DNA of 64,000 nucleotides from Hydra vulgaris. Its lineage: Eukaryota > Cnidaria > Hydrozoa > Anthoathecata > Hydridae. This document shows positions 23,095-34,740 of this stretch, one piece after another. How positions within the stretch are numbered: position 1 is the first letter of the stretch; each line of letters opens with the position of its first letter. A model generated the notes under the pieces. It ran no database searches and was not told the DNA's origin. It saw only the letters and a program-made list of their open reading frames with translations. The stretch spans positions 65,615,001 to 65,679,000 of the forward strand of contig NC_088920.1 in NCBI RefSeq assembly GCF_038396675.1, given 5' to 3'. A program made the position numbers and the translations under genes.

Positions 23095-23640
23095 CACAGA
23101 GATAAAAAGTTTAATATTGCATCAGTGGCAGTTGAAGATATTGTTAAAGATAATGAAACTGATCTTTGTTTCATTTTTAAAAAAGAAGGTGATGACAAAA
23201 CAATCGAAATGAATGAAAAAGAAAAATAAGAAAAAACTTTAGTCGATTTTTGATTTGAATGTCTGCGAATATTGTGGTTGTTAGTATCATTCAAAGTTTT
23301 TGGAAAATGCCACTGTCCAAATGTCTACTGATCGCATTGTATATCCTAAACAATAACTTGTATTGTATTTTTATTTAAGGCAAAATTTTTGCGTCTTATT
23401 CTCATTACAGAAATCAGTACCTGATTTAAACATAACAAAAAGGATTATAAATTAATTCTTTATTATTAATCATTACGTATAAGTTAATTTAAATGAGTTA
23501 GTTCATCAATAACTGTTTTTTGCTGTTGTTGTTGTTATTCTGAATAAAACTGTTTAATGAAACAGCTTTTTTCTATTAAAAAAAGACGTGTTGAACTCCC
23601 TAATGTTGCTAATTCATCTTTTGAAACCTTAAATTTCAAA
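22600..23640. other. No gene; spacer with CA microsatellite
   Basis: Only AT-rich sequence and one dinucleotide run are seen. The frames across the run (TH or VC repeats) are artefacts. Confidence 0.5.
23019..23090. repeat. (AC)n microsatellite, ~36 units
   Basis: Uninterrupted AC dinucleotides, starting from GCATAC and ending at AAAACACAGAG. Confidence 0.97.
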
Positions 23641-23673
23641 AGTCCGGAGTTATTCCATTTTCCAAATTTTAAT

Positions 23674-25250
23674 TTACGACCGAACATTTAGAATAATTAT
23701 ATATTGGGTAGATGATACCGCATTTACCAATAATAAAAATGATGAATTCTGAACAATTTTTACTATTTCTGATTGATTACAAACCGCCATTAAAGCATCA
23801 TCAACATTAAAAAGGAAAGAGTGGTGGCGACAAATACCCTTGGCTTTAAGTTTGTTTTTGAGAAGTGTCTCATCGACCTTCTCGATGATTGAGATGATCA
23901 AATAAAATGAAAATTAAATAACCAAAAGTTTCATACCTACAACTTTCATTTTTAGGTTTTTTCTCTAAATAATGACTTACATTAATTTTGGTATTTTTTT
24001 CACTTGCAATGTTCACAAAGTCTTCCAAACTGCAGCAATATCGTTTTCCAGATTTTACTGTTGTCCAAACCATTCTTTTTATTTCTCCACCTATGCCATC
24101 AACTGCCCCCTTTTTCGTGTGATGTTGCAAAAAAAAAGACCAACGAATCTCAACAAGATTGTACAAATTATCATCTTGTGTCATGACAAATGAATTTTTG
24201 AATTGTGATGAAGGACCATCTGTGAAAAAATGTAATTTATAAATATTTTGATAACAACTTAATAAATGTTTGATAATGAACAAGACGGCATATTTATGAT
24301 GAAGTAAACAATCGGATAAAATGGCATAGCAATGTGTATTGCTGATGAACCCAGAAAGCAGATTGAATCTCACTTTGCTCCATTATGGTGTAATTTTCAC
24401 TGAAATCCATCTGATTTTAGAAAAATTAAAAATATAAATGGATAAATAGTTAGTTTATGAATATAACAAAAAGGTTAATACAAAATTATTAAGTTTTGTT
24501 ATCGTACTATTAATGAAATTGCAATTTTACTTACTTATATAATCAATTCATTTTCTGATACATTTTGGCGACATAAACAAAAAGCTGCACTTTGTTGTCG
24601 CTTTATATACACATGACGTATATAATCTGGAAATTGCTGACACAGTAATCCGCATCCCTTTAACAAAGATGTTAGTAATTGTTCTAAGTTTGAAAACTTG
24701 GGCTTCCCCACTTTTAAATATGCTCACTTTTAAAAAGTGAATATGCTTCTCCTTTGGTCATCAGCATGTGACGAATTTGTCTCTAAAAGAAAACCAAAAT
24801 TGTTTACAACAACTGAAAACCTTTATTGCAATTCCTTCATATAAATGATGTGTCATACCTTCTCTTTTGTTTTCATATTAATAACAGCATCTTTACGATC
24901 TGGAGCCATTTTAATGATAACTTATCGCAAATAAAAATCAAGAACTTAGCAATTAACCTCGTCCAAACTGGGTTAGTCAGGGCCTGATTCTGAAATATTA
25001 GAAAGTAGTATATTTTTACGTTTACAAGCTTCTTTCAAAAGATATTTTCTTTTGTTTGAATTGGCAGGTAATGCTGAATTAATTATTTCAAGTGCCTTAC
25101 CAAAACTCCGCGGAAATAAAAAGGACTGTTCAGTATCAGATGTAGATTGGTTCACCTCTCGCTTTCGCTTCTTTCTTTCGCAATCTTTTTGACGTACTTT
25201 CTCTTTTTCGTTCACTTTGGCATAATATTCCAAGATACTTAGTTGTAATT
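23674..25250 (-). pseudogene. Decayed DDE-type transposase-like gene (unnamed family)
   Basis: Reading the minus strand, coding-like pieces follow one another. They are a basic segment KVNEKEKVRQKDCERKKRK with SFGKALEIINSALPANSNKR (25230-24975); a cysteine-containing piece around FPDYIRHVYIKRQQSAAFCL (about 24680-24560); QMDFSENYTIMEQSEIQSAF (about 24410-24350); and a 167-codon frame (24373-23870) with FFTDGPSSQFKN, then QHHTKKGAVDGIGGEIKRM. The last block resembles a recurrent animal transposon-like family with an acidic MDFxENY motif, a TDG-x-x-SQ-x-KN motif and an H-x-KG-x-x-DG-x-GG-x-x-KR motif, which suggests an RNase-H-like catalytic core. I cannot name the superfamily. A shifted frame (23901-23674) continues it, with coding similarity fading. 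Splice sites may separate some pieces; stops show it is dead. Confidence 0.6.
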
Positions 25251-26089
25251 TTTAATAATGAAATATTAAAAAATATCATTATCTTTAAGAATCAAAAAAT
25301 CTGGGCCATGAAATCAACTTTATAGATCATAATCACATGTAATAAGATATTTTTTTTTTTTTTCGAAGTTTAAATAATTAAAACATGAAGAAAAACTTGT
25401 CCTCTATAACTTTTAAAATTATAGAAGATAAATTAAAATATCACCTATTTTCTTTCGAGTTCCATCTTTCAATTGAAAAAACATTCTTTTTTAAATTTCT
25501 TTTTTTTTTTTTGGCTTACTGGAATAGAAATGCTCTTCAGAATATTGCGAACTACTAGCAGTATGATTGAGTTGTTTCATTAAATGCTTCTGCCTTTTTC
25601 TTAGAGACCTATTTCTACAGTTTGCACTTTCTTAAAGACTATTGGAGCAGAAACAAAACAAAGTGGCTGTAAAATTAACAAAACATAAGTCCATACAAAG
25701 ATGGATACTAATAGTGTGTCTTTTAATAAATTAAAAAAATGCTGCCACAAAAGTATTACAGCTAAAAAATTAAATGTAAGCAAATACGTAAAACTTCTTT
25801 TTAAAATAAACAGTATTTTTTGGAATTGGAAGAACTGGTTTTATTTTGGAAATATAAATATTTTTTGTGTATACAGCTTTCAAGGTCAAATTATTCCAGA
25901 TTTCAGAAATAGTAAATTTATTTAAAAAGGAAAAAAATCATCAGTCAAATTATTTCAGATTTTTATAAAAAAAAAAAATTGATTTATTGTTGCTCAAAAT
26001 TTAAATGATGTTTCAAAATTTAAATAATATCACAATTCTATTAGTTATATAAATACTATTTAACTTAGTCCAAAGTTAAAAAATATTTC

Positions 26090-26790
26090 TTACCCTAGGT
26101 CCACCAGATGAAAATTCTATTGTGGATATTTTAGACTGATTCAGTTTTTTTTTAATTATATGTAAAACAGCATCTTTAACCTCTCGTGGCATTTCACTTG
26201 AATCAGTGATTTAGTAAAAGTTATTTATGCTAAATATTTGTTTACTTTCATTTGTGGTGTTGCTTCATAATTTTTTGCTGTAAGAATTTTCACAATTTAT
26301 ATCTTGAAAAAGTACTTTTTTGTCACCAATCTTGCAAACAATAGTTAATCAATGACTTCAGATATGTGAACAGAATATGAAGGCTATCAATTGTGATGTT
26401 GGTTTAACATAATAAACATTTTAAATCACTTTCTAATTTATCTTTATCATTTGGTAAAATGCATAAACTACAGAATGAATGTTGAGAATTTTTTAACATG
26501 ACAAAGCTGATTCATAACTTATAGCTAATTCATAACATTTCCACATATTTTACAAATACATAAGTTTATGTGTGAACTAAGTTTATGGTTTAGTTCCATA
26601 AAGTGTTCTTTATTTTTGGGTAGAGGCAATGAATCAAGAAATGATTTTAAATAAAACTGTGTCTATTTTTTATTCTTAGCTGGTCGCCCTACATTTGATA
26701 TCGGTTTTCGACCAGGAAAACCAAAAGAACATTGACATTTAATTGAAAGACATTTTAACCAACTTTTTTTGACGTTTTAAAAACTTTTTT
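26090..26790 (-). pseudogene. Further 5' coding pieces, probably of the same gene
   Basis: Two minus-strand coding-like stretches lie upstream of the transposase-like remnant. At about 26760-26650 is a basic, cysteine-bearing piece, KCLSIKCQCSFGFPGRKPIS, followed by NVGRPAKNKK. At about 26240-26105 is TDSSEMPREVKDAVLHIIKK followed by KLNQSKISTIEFSSGGPR. Both are clean over 25-45 residues in otherwise AT-rich noise, and both run in the same direction as the downstream remnant. That they are 5' exons of one element is inference. The GRP segment looks like a nuclear, DNA-binding or linker region; no domain is named. Confidence 0.4.
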
Positions 26791-26799
26791 CTATTTTCA

Positions 26800-27727
26800 A
26801 TGTTTCTAAGAGTAGTATAACACTTCATGTTTTCTCTAGGTGAAGAATCTTCTAAAATATTTATTTCAAAGGCTTCTCTGGATGAACATACTAAGAATCT
26901 TCTAAAATATTTATTTCAAAGACTTTATAAATTTGACCAACTTTACAGCCAGTTTTTAAATCTTGTCTAATAGATTGCTTCAAATTCTACATACTCTTAA
27001 TAACTCTTGTTGATAACTGTTTGCCATATTTTGCAGAGATATTTTCGTAAAACTAACTCTATCCAAAAACAGCATATAACTTTATAAAAAAAATTACTGT
27101 TAATAAGAACTATTATTTTTGAAAAGAAGGATGACTAATACTAAGCACTTACCAGTGCTACAAAAATTTTAGATCTTCTAAAAAATGGCTCAATTAAATG
27201 TGTTAAATTTGCTAATAACAAAGTTTTGTTGATTGGTGTAAAACGAGCTTCAAACTCGACAAACAAACAAAAGTTTTATACTTAATCAAGTTCAATTATG
27301 ACCGGTGTTTCAATTATGACCGGTTTTGTTTCATACCGCTAGGAATAATTTACCAAACAAAATCAAACAAGCAAAAACCAATCTGATAAAGAAGGATGTA
27401 ATGAAAGCTTAACACGGTTAAACTAAATAATAATACCTACACATTTCCTGCTGACGCATGCGCATAATAAAATTTAAAGCTCTAATAAGTATTATATCAC
27501 GGTGTAGCTATTCCTAATGAACACAGCTACATTCAAGAATTTTGACATACAGATAATAATATTTTTAAAAAGTGTAATGCAACAAATACAAGCTAAATCT
27601 AATGGACTAATTCATTAAAGCTTATGTTGAAAAATCTAATTAAGATTTTGTGTCCTCTTACGTTATTTATAAATATATTAGTTAGATATTAAATATAAAA
27701 AATATGTTTAAGAACAATACGTTTAAT
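26800..27727. other. No gene; short direct repeat
   Basis: AAGAATCTTCTAAAATATTT continuing to ATTTCAAAG occurs twice (26842 and 26892), 50 bases apart. TTCAATTATGACCGGT is also doubled at 27291 and 27308. Nothing else was recognised. Confidence 0.55.
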
Positions 27728-27969
<242 letters not shown>

Positions 27970-29116
27970 TGTTGAAACAAAAACGGGAGATCGATATGAA
28001 CTTGTAAAGCTCTGATTTTAGATGTAAAACCAGTTAAAAGTCATATGTTAAAACTACCTAGAAAATTATTATGTGATTTAGAGTCATTAATTAATTGCAA
28101 TAGAAAAATCATAAAACGGAACAACATATAAGTTCTATATGAATCACATAACAAACTCATTTTCAAAATGATCATTATTTTTGATCAAATTGTCAAAAGT
28201 TGACAAATGCAATTAGGCGTACTGAGCTTTTAAATATAAATTTACATTTTAAAAATTAATTTTATTAAAATCTTTACTGCAAAGTATGGTAACTACAAAA
28301 GCAAAAGCAATCCCATTTATGGCATAGAATCTAAACTAACTTTTTGCAAACTTCAAACTGTTCAAAAGCTTATGCAACGCTACTCTTTTGTCCAACTACA
28401 TCATCCTAAGAATTCAAAGTCAAGCAGAATTGTAAAGTTTTCCATTAAATTTTTGCAAAAATCACAGACATTTGGTTGAAATCTGACACTCCGACTCTTA
28501 CAAACAGAAGTGTGTAGCAGAAAGTAGAGTTTTTTACCCAACAGTTTTTTTTTATATATATATTTTTTTTCTTATTCATAATAGTTATTTTACAATACTA
28601 TTTTTATATAATTAAAATATGACTAGAGCAGGTAAAAGACAAAAAAGTATTATTGTCTAGCTCCCTTAATACTGTTTCTATATTTTTTTGAAAAAATAAA
28701 CTATGTATTCCAATTACTATCCCAGTACCATACTAAATGTTAAAATTTTAGACTTTATTATAGGGTTGTTCGCCGTAAACAAAAACTTGCTAAAATTTCG
28801 CATTTTTATCTTCCGTATTTCAAGATGCTATTGTGGAAGCTGTACTAGCGCAAGTTCATCTTCCGTAACGCATTATATGAGAAAAGTAAATAATAATAAT
28901 TCCGTAAAAACCATTTAAGAAAAGAAACTTGAAAAACAAATCATTTTGAAAGAATACTTGAACAGTTTCTTACGGAAGAAGCGTTACGGAATGTGCGCTT
29001 ACGGAATAGATTCGAAAGCATTCATTAAACTGTTATACAAAAAAGTTTTATTATTTATTATTTAAATAAAATAATGTTGTTAAATGATTCTTCAATAGTT
29101 TACACAATATATCTAG
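27970..29116. other. No gene; CTTCCGTAACGC motifs
   Basis: No coding sequence supported. The motif CTTCCGTAACGC / GCGTTACGGAAG appears at about 28859 and, inverted, at about 28974-28990, with nearby TTACGGAA copies. This suggests a small inverted-repeat element of about 280 bp between roughly 28740 and 29010. Confidence 0.5.
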
Positions 29117-29470
29117 TATACATACATGCATACATACATACATACATACATACATACATACATACATACATACATACATACTAAAATACATACATACATA
29201 CATACATACATACATACATACATACATACATACATACATACATACATACATACATACATACATACATACATACATACATACATACATAAATACATACATA
29301 CATACATACATACATACATACATACATACATACATACATACATACATACATACATACATACATACATACATACATACATACATACATACATACATACATA
29401 CATACATACATACATACATACATACATACATACATACATACATACATACATACATACATACATACATACA
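29117..29470. repeat. (CATA)n microsatellite, ~350 bp
   Basis: Tetranucleotide CATA repeats with three small interruptions (GCATAC near 29128, CTAAAATAC near 29180, a TAAATAC unit near 29288). Long open frames across it (IHTY, MYVC repeats) are microsatellite artefacts, not genes. Confidence 0.98.
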
Positions 29471-29776
29471 TTCTGAATGTTTTTAATAATATAGGCATTT
29501 TTTTTATTTTAATTTTTTTTAGTAAAATGTTTTTATTTTTATTTTTTTTACTATAAATCATGCGCAGAGTTTTGCTACATCAACTATCTTATAGCCTGAC
29601 TCGTAACCGAGTGCTGCTACATCGACTATCTTATAGCCTGACTCGCAAGGGAGCGCTACTACATCGGCTGAGGGTTTGGTTGGGTCAGGCAGTCTCTCAA
29701 TTAAAAAAAAAAAATAATTCTGGTCTTGCATTTTAATTTTTTTTTGTGTCAACAAAATACGGAAAAACTTTCTGAC
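29471..29776 (-). mobile_element. VNTR-bearing repeat element, copy 1
   Basis: Starting exactly at the microsatellite, TTCTGAATGTTTTTAATAAT leads to three ~42-bp units containing CTATCTTATAGCCTGACTCG and GCTGCTACATCG, then TTGGTTGGGTCAGGCAGTCT, and ends at AACTTTCTGAC (29767-29776). The same element occurs inverted at 57310-57823. There it has GTCAGAAAGT at both ends as a TIR; here one end is replaced by (CATA)n. Non-autonomous; no coding capacity. Confidence 0.8.
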
Positions 29777-29799
29777 AAACAGTTAGGAGTTAAAAAAAA

Positions 29800-31375
29800 G
29801 TTAGAAGTTAGAAGTTAAGAAAATTAAGATGCAGGGCTGAAACAGAAATTAAGGGGGTTTTACGCGGCTAAAATTTGATTTAAAAAAAATGAAACTTTGA
29901 GTTAGTTTTGAGGGAAAGGGCAATGCTCCCACCGCAACATGTTTCTATGCCAGTGTTTATATATATTTATATTTATCAAGTACCAACTTTGGTTTACTTC
30001 CGACTTTCGGTTGTTTATTGCCTTTGGCTTAGCGGAAATGGAGGTTTACTCTTATTCCATATATAAAAACTTAGTAAATATTTGGTTCCATTAAAAAGTT
30101 TAATCAAACTTTAAGTGCTGTTTGGTTGTAGTCAGTTCTTACTGAATCTTGCAATTAATTTATCACTACTTTTCAGACTAGCTACAGCTCTGAATTTTGC
30201 AGCACTTGTATAGTCCTGGTGAGCTTCTATGTTAAAATTTTTTTAGGGGCGAAGACCCGGAAAAGGGTTGTATTGTACGTGGCCGTTTTTTCGCTACAAA
30301 TTCTTGCAAATAATTTTTTACTGCTCTCCAAAACAGCTAGAGCTTTATAGCTTTCAGCAATTGTATAGTCTCAATAACGTTGGGGTGTTAAAAATCAAAG
30401 CATTTTCCAGGACCAACGGTACAAGGGGCAACAAATGCCCTTCCCACACTGAATTTTGTTTTATTAATTGAGGTTAACATTTTTAAAAAAATCATTGAAA
30501 ATGATGTCTTTAAAACGTTTTTAAATTTACTTGGTATTATTGAGGTGATAAAAGCGAAAGTGAATATAACAGAGCACCTCAAAAATATAAAAAATTGAAA
30601 CTGACTAAACATGAAATTATTCCATTTGAAAACAAGTAAGTGCTATTTTTAGGGATTTTATAATATAATTAAGTTTTAGCATTCATCGCTCAAATTAGAT
30701 CTTTATTTGATTTCAACAAAGGAATAGTTTCCCGATTTCGCAATTGCATTTGTATGTTAACGTTGTTCAAGTTATCTTCATTATTTAACTCTTATTCATT
30801 AAATGACATTCTAAAAAGTGTATTTTATGAAAGTCTTGATTTTTAATCAAGACTTTCATAAAACGTAAGTTTTTTTCCGTTAAGAACTGCTTCGCAAGTT
30901 GCGGTGCAAAAGAGTTTTGTTTCGAAAGAAATTTGGTTTTTTATCATTATTTTAAAAAATAAAACCTTAGAAAATTCATATGTTGCAATACTGAAAATAA
31001 AATTTTATTATAAACATTTTGCAATATAAAAATTTTATTTTTTAAAATTATATCCTTTTGACCAACAAATTTTTTTCATAGACTTTAAAACGTCGTTTAG
31101 CGAAAGAGCTCGTTTCGCAAGTGCGACTTCCGTAAGCGCTACTTTCGTATGTAACAAAATAGTTTTATTTCGTAGTTCAACTTACCAAAGGCTACATTTC
31201 GTAAGTAGCATTTGCGAAATGAACATCGACGATTTTTTTTGTTTCGCAAAATTCGGTACGAAAAAAAAAAATTCCTGATTCTCAACATCCTACCGAAAGA
31301 ATTTTATTTTTCCGATATTGTACGAAATCTTCCGGTTAACAACTCTACTTTATTAAATTTTTTTTCTCTTATTCT
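29800..31375. other. No gene; small repeats and a hairpin
   Basis: A diverged direct repeat of about 58 bases occurs at 30178 and 30332 (shared ACAGCT, GCA..TTGTATAGTC, GTGTTAAAA). A hairpin with 18-bp perfect arms lies at 30823-30863. From 30880 to 31330 there are repeated TTTCGTAAG / GCGAAA / TTTCGCAAGT motifs, like those near 28750-29000. No protein-like frame was seen. Confidence 0.5.
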
Positions 31376-31384
31376 CGTTTTCAA

Positions 31385-31505
31385 GATGTAATTGAAAACT
31401 TGAAAAATGTAATTAAGAAACGTTAGATGTAATTGAGAAGCTGAAGGTTGTAATTGAGAAACGTAAAATGTAATTGAGAACGTGATAGTTGTAATTAAGA
31501 AAAGT
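31385..31505 (+). repeat. Left subterminal iterons of the Tc1-like element
   Basis: Six tandem units of about 21 bases, each starting TGTAATTRAGAA. Regular spacing of two helical turns suggests transposase or host-factor binding sites. Function is inferred from position. Confidence 0.75.
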
Positions 31506-31927
31506 TTATAATATTGATTCTCAGAACAAATTTCTCTGTATTTTTACCTTAATTTACCTTGTAATTTAGGATTGGATCCTAATTTGGCCAAGGTGGCCGT
31601 ATGGGTTTGTTTTTAATAAATGATAATATACTATCAAAAGAATAAAAAAGTGCTGAAAAAGGCATTTGCGGTTTTAGCGGTAACTGTAAAAATCCTTTCG
31701 GGTGTTGGAACTTTCCTTTTTTTTGTGTTTTATTTGAGAGGTCAGATGAATAATCAATAAAATGTAAATCATTTATTTACAAAAAAATATAAAGATTTAA
31801 ACCGAATTTAAACAATATTATTAAAAATCATAGCAATATTCAGTTAAAAAAAACTTTGTTCATCTTCCATATTTAAAATCATTGCGTAATGTTTCGTAGT
31901 ACGTTGAACAGCACACGCACAATCACC

Positions 31928-32964
31928 TCATATTATTATATTTTTTTCCACTGGACTAGTTTTTTCCAAATACTGCATTAGTTGTTCCACAATCCCAGCA
32001 CTGAATACAAATGGAATGCAAATTGCATTTTTAATGTTACTTTTAATTTTAAACCAGATTATTTCCACCGGGTTTAGCATTGGACTGATGGGTTCTAAAC
32101 GTAACAACTGAGTTGTAGAATTTTCAAACATCCTTTCCAAACGGGCGTGATATGGATTATTGTCTGTTACAATGACCGAATCATCTATCTAAAAGACTCC
32201 CAGGTTTAACCCACTGGTGAAACACAACCAACATCTACTCGTTATAAGAACCTGCATTAAGTGATTCAATGCGAGTTTCTATCATGACGACATTTGTTTT
32301 TGATATAGTTGCAATCAAATGTATATTTGCGCCTTTTGAAGCAGGCTTTTTCATTATTGCTCTTTATTCCTGTTTGGCACGTCCTTACGTTTTTCTACAA
32401 AAAATATTAAAACTTGTTTTATCCAACTAAACTGTATGATGACCGTTTGTTTTCAATACTGTTTCTTGTACAAAGTACCTTGTGCTTTTTTTTAAATGAA
32501 AGCAATCTGCCTTTGAGCTAATTTTTGTTGATGTGCTGACGCTAATATTATATTGTCTAATATTTTTGTTATGATCCTCAGTCAATTTTTTTGGTTCAAG
32601 TCCACCTTAAAAAGTTCCGATAAAATTTGAGTTTCCGCTGCCAGTTGAAAGTTAACTTATATTTGACCCCTAAATTTTGTGCCAGAGTCACCCAATCTTC
32701 ATTTTGCTCAACGCATTCAACAACTCTACTTATGTCTTTCGATGAAGATAAAACGTAATGTTTTCTTTCAACTTTTTTGGTTGTATGTATTTCATGCCGA
32801 CAAATTGGACAAGTTAATTCTGATTGTTCCAGAAGCGGATGTAAGTTAATTTGGTGAAATAAATGCTGACACGGATTCAATTTAATAGCAAATCTTTGGG
32901 TCATAGTGAACTGACAAATAACACAACGATCTTTCAATTCCATTATTATTGCTGGTACATACAA
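31928..32964 (-). pseudogene. RING finger + HTH + DDE (Tc1/mariner-type) transposase, broken
   Basis: The 5' frame (32964-32596, 122 codons) starts with a RING-H2-like finger: C14-x2-C17, C32-x-H34-x2-H37, C52-x2-C55. The sixth ligand position (40) is N instead of C. It continues into an HTH-like segment, NEDWVTLAQNLGVKYKLTFNW. Downstream in shifted frames come LDKTSFNIFC (first catalytic D), KGANIHLIATISK, and an open stretch with VIVTDNNPYHARLE (second D) and ISPMLNPVEIIWFKIKSNIK (third acidic residue, E). There are 32 residues between the second D and the E. This is the IS630/Tc1/mariner catalytic core, which cuts and joins element ends. A stop after residue 122, others around 32200-32500, and the missing RING ligand mark it as inactive. 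Fusion of a RING to this transposase type is the unusual feature. Confidence 0.85.
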
Positions 32965-33064
32965 ATGCTTAATTTGATATTGTTAATTTATTAAAATTCA
33001 TGCTACAGAAAATCTTTTATAATGGCTTATAAGCTTACATTGTAAATTTGCAAATACAAATTAT

Positions 33065-33290
33065 ATTTTCTCATTTACATATTACGATTTCTTAATTACA
33101 ATTTATGTGTTCTTAATTACAAATTACAATTTTTTTATTTAAATGTGGCGTTTTTCAATTACATTTTACGGTTTCTAAATTACATTTTTTGTTTCTTAAT
33201 TACATATTACGATATATAAATTACATGTTGAGTTTCTCAATTACATATTACAATTTCTTAATTACAAATTTCATGTTCTCCATTACATCT
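33065..33290 (-). repeat. Right subterminal iterons of the Tc1-like element
   Basis: About ten units, seen on the plus strand as TTTCTTAATTACAWATTACG, in inverse orientation to the left array and more diverged. They lie between the RING-finger start and the right end. Confidence 0.75.
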
Positions 33291-33299
33291 TTAAACGAT

Positions 33300-34740
33300 T
33301 TAGTATTAGTACAATTTAACTTAAGATATAATTTCAAAATATATAAAAGTGATAGTGTTTGTAAACAAGTTGGGGAGGGATTTTAAAAATGAAAGGGAGT
33401 GTGAGATAGCTCCTAACTAAGTAACTGGATTTAAAATTAATTTTAAAGTTTGAATGGAACTTATAGTTTTACTATGATTAGGAAGAAATCCATGTTTTAT
33501 TGAGAGTTCAGAATGTTTAAACAATCAAGTTTTTGGTACTTGATAATTACACAAATAGTGTTTTGTTCGATATTCTTGATATTAATACTGTAATTTAATA
33601 GTAATAGTAGTGTCGTTTCACTTTCGTTTTTAAAGTAGTTTCTAGGCTTCTATGCGCGGATTAGCATTCTAGGCTTCTATGCGCGGATCAGCATTCTACG
33701 CGGACTTTCAAGCAAGGTCTGCAAGCAAATTAGAGCTAATAAATTTTTAGTTTCAAGAAGAATTGACGTTGTTAATTGTTTAATTTTACAATAAAAATTT
33801 AAATAAAAGTTTGTTTGTTGTTAGTTGTTTGTATTTTTATAGCTTGTTTCCTTTTCTTTAAATACAATAAGACTGTTATTTGTGGACATGTAAGTGTATT
33901 TGCGTATATTTCAGTATATTTCTCTGTATCTATATGTATATTCAAAAAATAAGGTATAGAAGAAAGTAAAAAAAAATTCTGCTGAAAGTTGTCAAAAGAA
34001 TGTTGTGTTATGCTTCTTTTTAAGTTATTTGAATGTACATTTAGATTTTTAAATTTGTTTTTAAATGGTTTCATCATTTTTATTACTTTAGATAAAGAAT
34101 ATACTAACCGATATTGCCAAAAAATATGGATTTTAATAAATCCTATATTTAAATTGTTATTCGTTTTTATTTTAAAAATTGTTATTTTAAATAATAATAA
34201 ATATTTTAATTTTTGTTTATTAATTTTTGACCTCAATGGTAAACTAATGAGTTAAATTGTAGAGGTTATATAAACCTATATATCATATATTGTAAAGCAA
34301 TCGCATTTGATTTTTTTTTTAATTAATTGCGTAACATCAGGCATTTTGATTTTTCATTCTTTATTTTTTTCTTTTGAATTGTTTTAAATAGTCAAACTAC
34401 TTATATATATTTAAGACTTCTTATATTTAAGAAACCAAGTAGTGAATCTTACTTGGTTTTGTAAATATAAAACTGTTTTATATTTAAGATACCAAGTAAG
34501 ATTCAACATTGTGTTTTTGTTTTTAATACCAAATAATATCTTTGTTATTAGGATTAAAGGTTTTTGTTGATTTATACTTGAAAATTATTATTTATCTTTT
34601 TGTAGATATGTTTAATACTTTGTAAATATGTTTACCACTATAGACTAATAATATTTTGATTTTTTTGTTTAATTACTTTTTTTTTTTGGATGGTCGATAT
34701 TAGGATTAAATAAGTTACTAAAAGAAATACAATCAACTTA
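33300..34740. other. No gene; small duplications
   Basis: CTAGGCTTCTATGCGCGGAT is duplicated at 33642 and 33669. ACCAAGTAAGATTCA and its complement form an inverted repeat at about 34433-34503. Open frames on both strands over 33799-34255 are AT-rich shadows of each other and not credible. Confidence 0.5.

Larger units (their letters stand above)
31376..33297 (-). mobile_element. Tc1/mariner-like (IS630-type) DNA transposon, 1.9 kb
   Basis: Both ends carry inverted arrays of a ~21-bp unit, TGTAATTGAGAAACGTRAAA. There are six units at the left (31385-31505) and about ten at the right in opposite orientation (about 33065-33290). The outermost bases also match as an imperfect TIR: CGTTTTCAAGATGTAATTGA at the left against CGTTTAAAGATGTAATGGAG read inwards from the right. 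Between them lies one minus-strand transposase region starting with a RING finger. Exact ends and a TA duplication could not be fixed. Confidence 0.8.

Noticed and set aside
29051-29561. Several 110-140-codon open frames reading MYVC, IHTY or similar repeats
   Set aside because: They are all translations of the (CATA)n microsatellite; a 4-base repeat lacking stops is open in several frames on both strands.
33065-33290. CRISPR-like array
   Set aside because: The regular ~21-bp units have no separate spacers, are mirrored at the other end of a transposon, and the DNA is eukaryotic.
33799-34255. Overlapping ORFs of 145 and 88 codons on opposite strands
   Set aside because: Both are rich in F, I, K, L and N as expected from AT-rich noise and they shadow each other; no motif.
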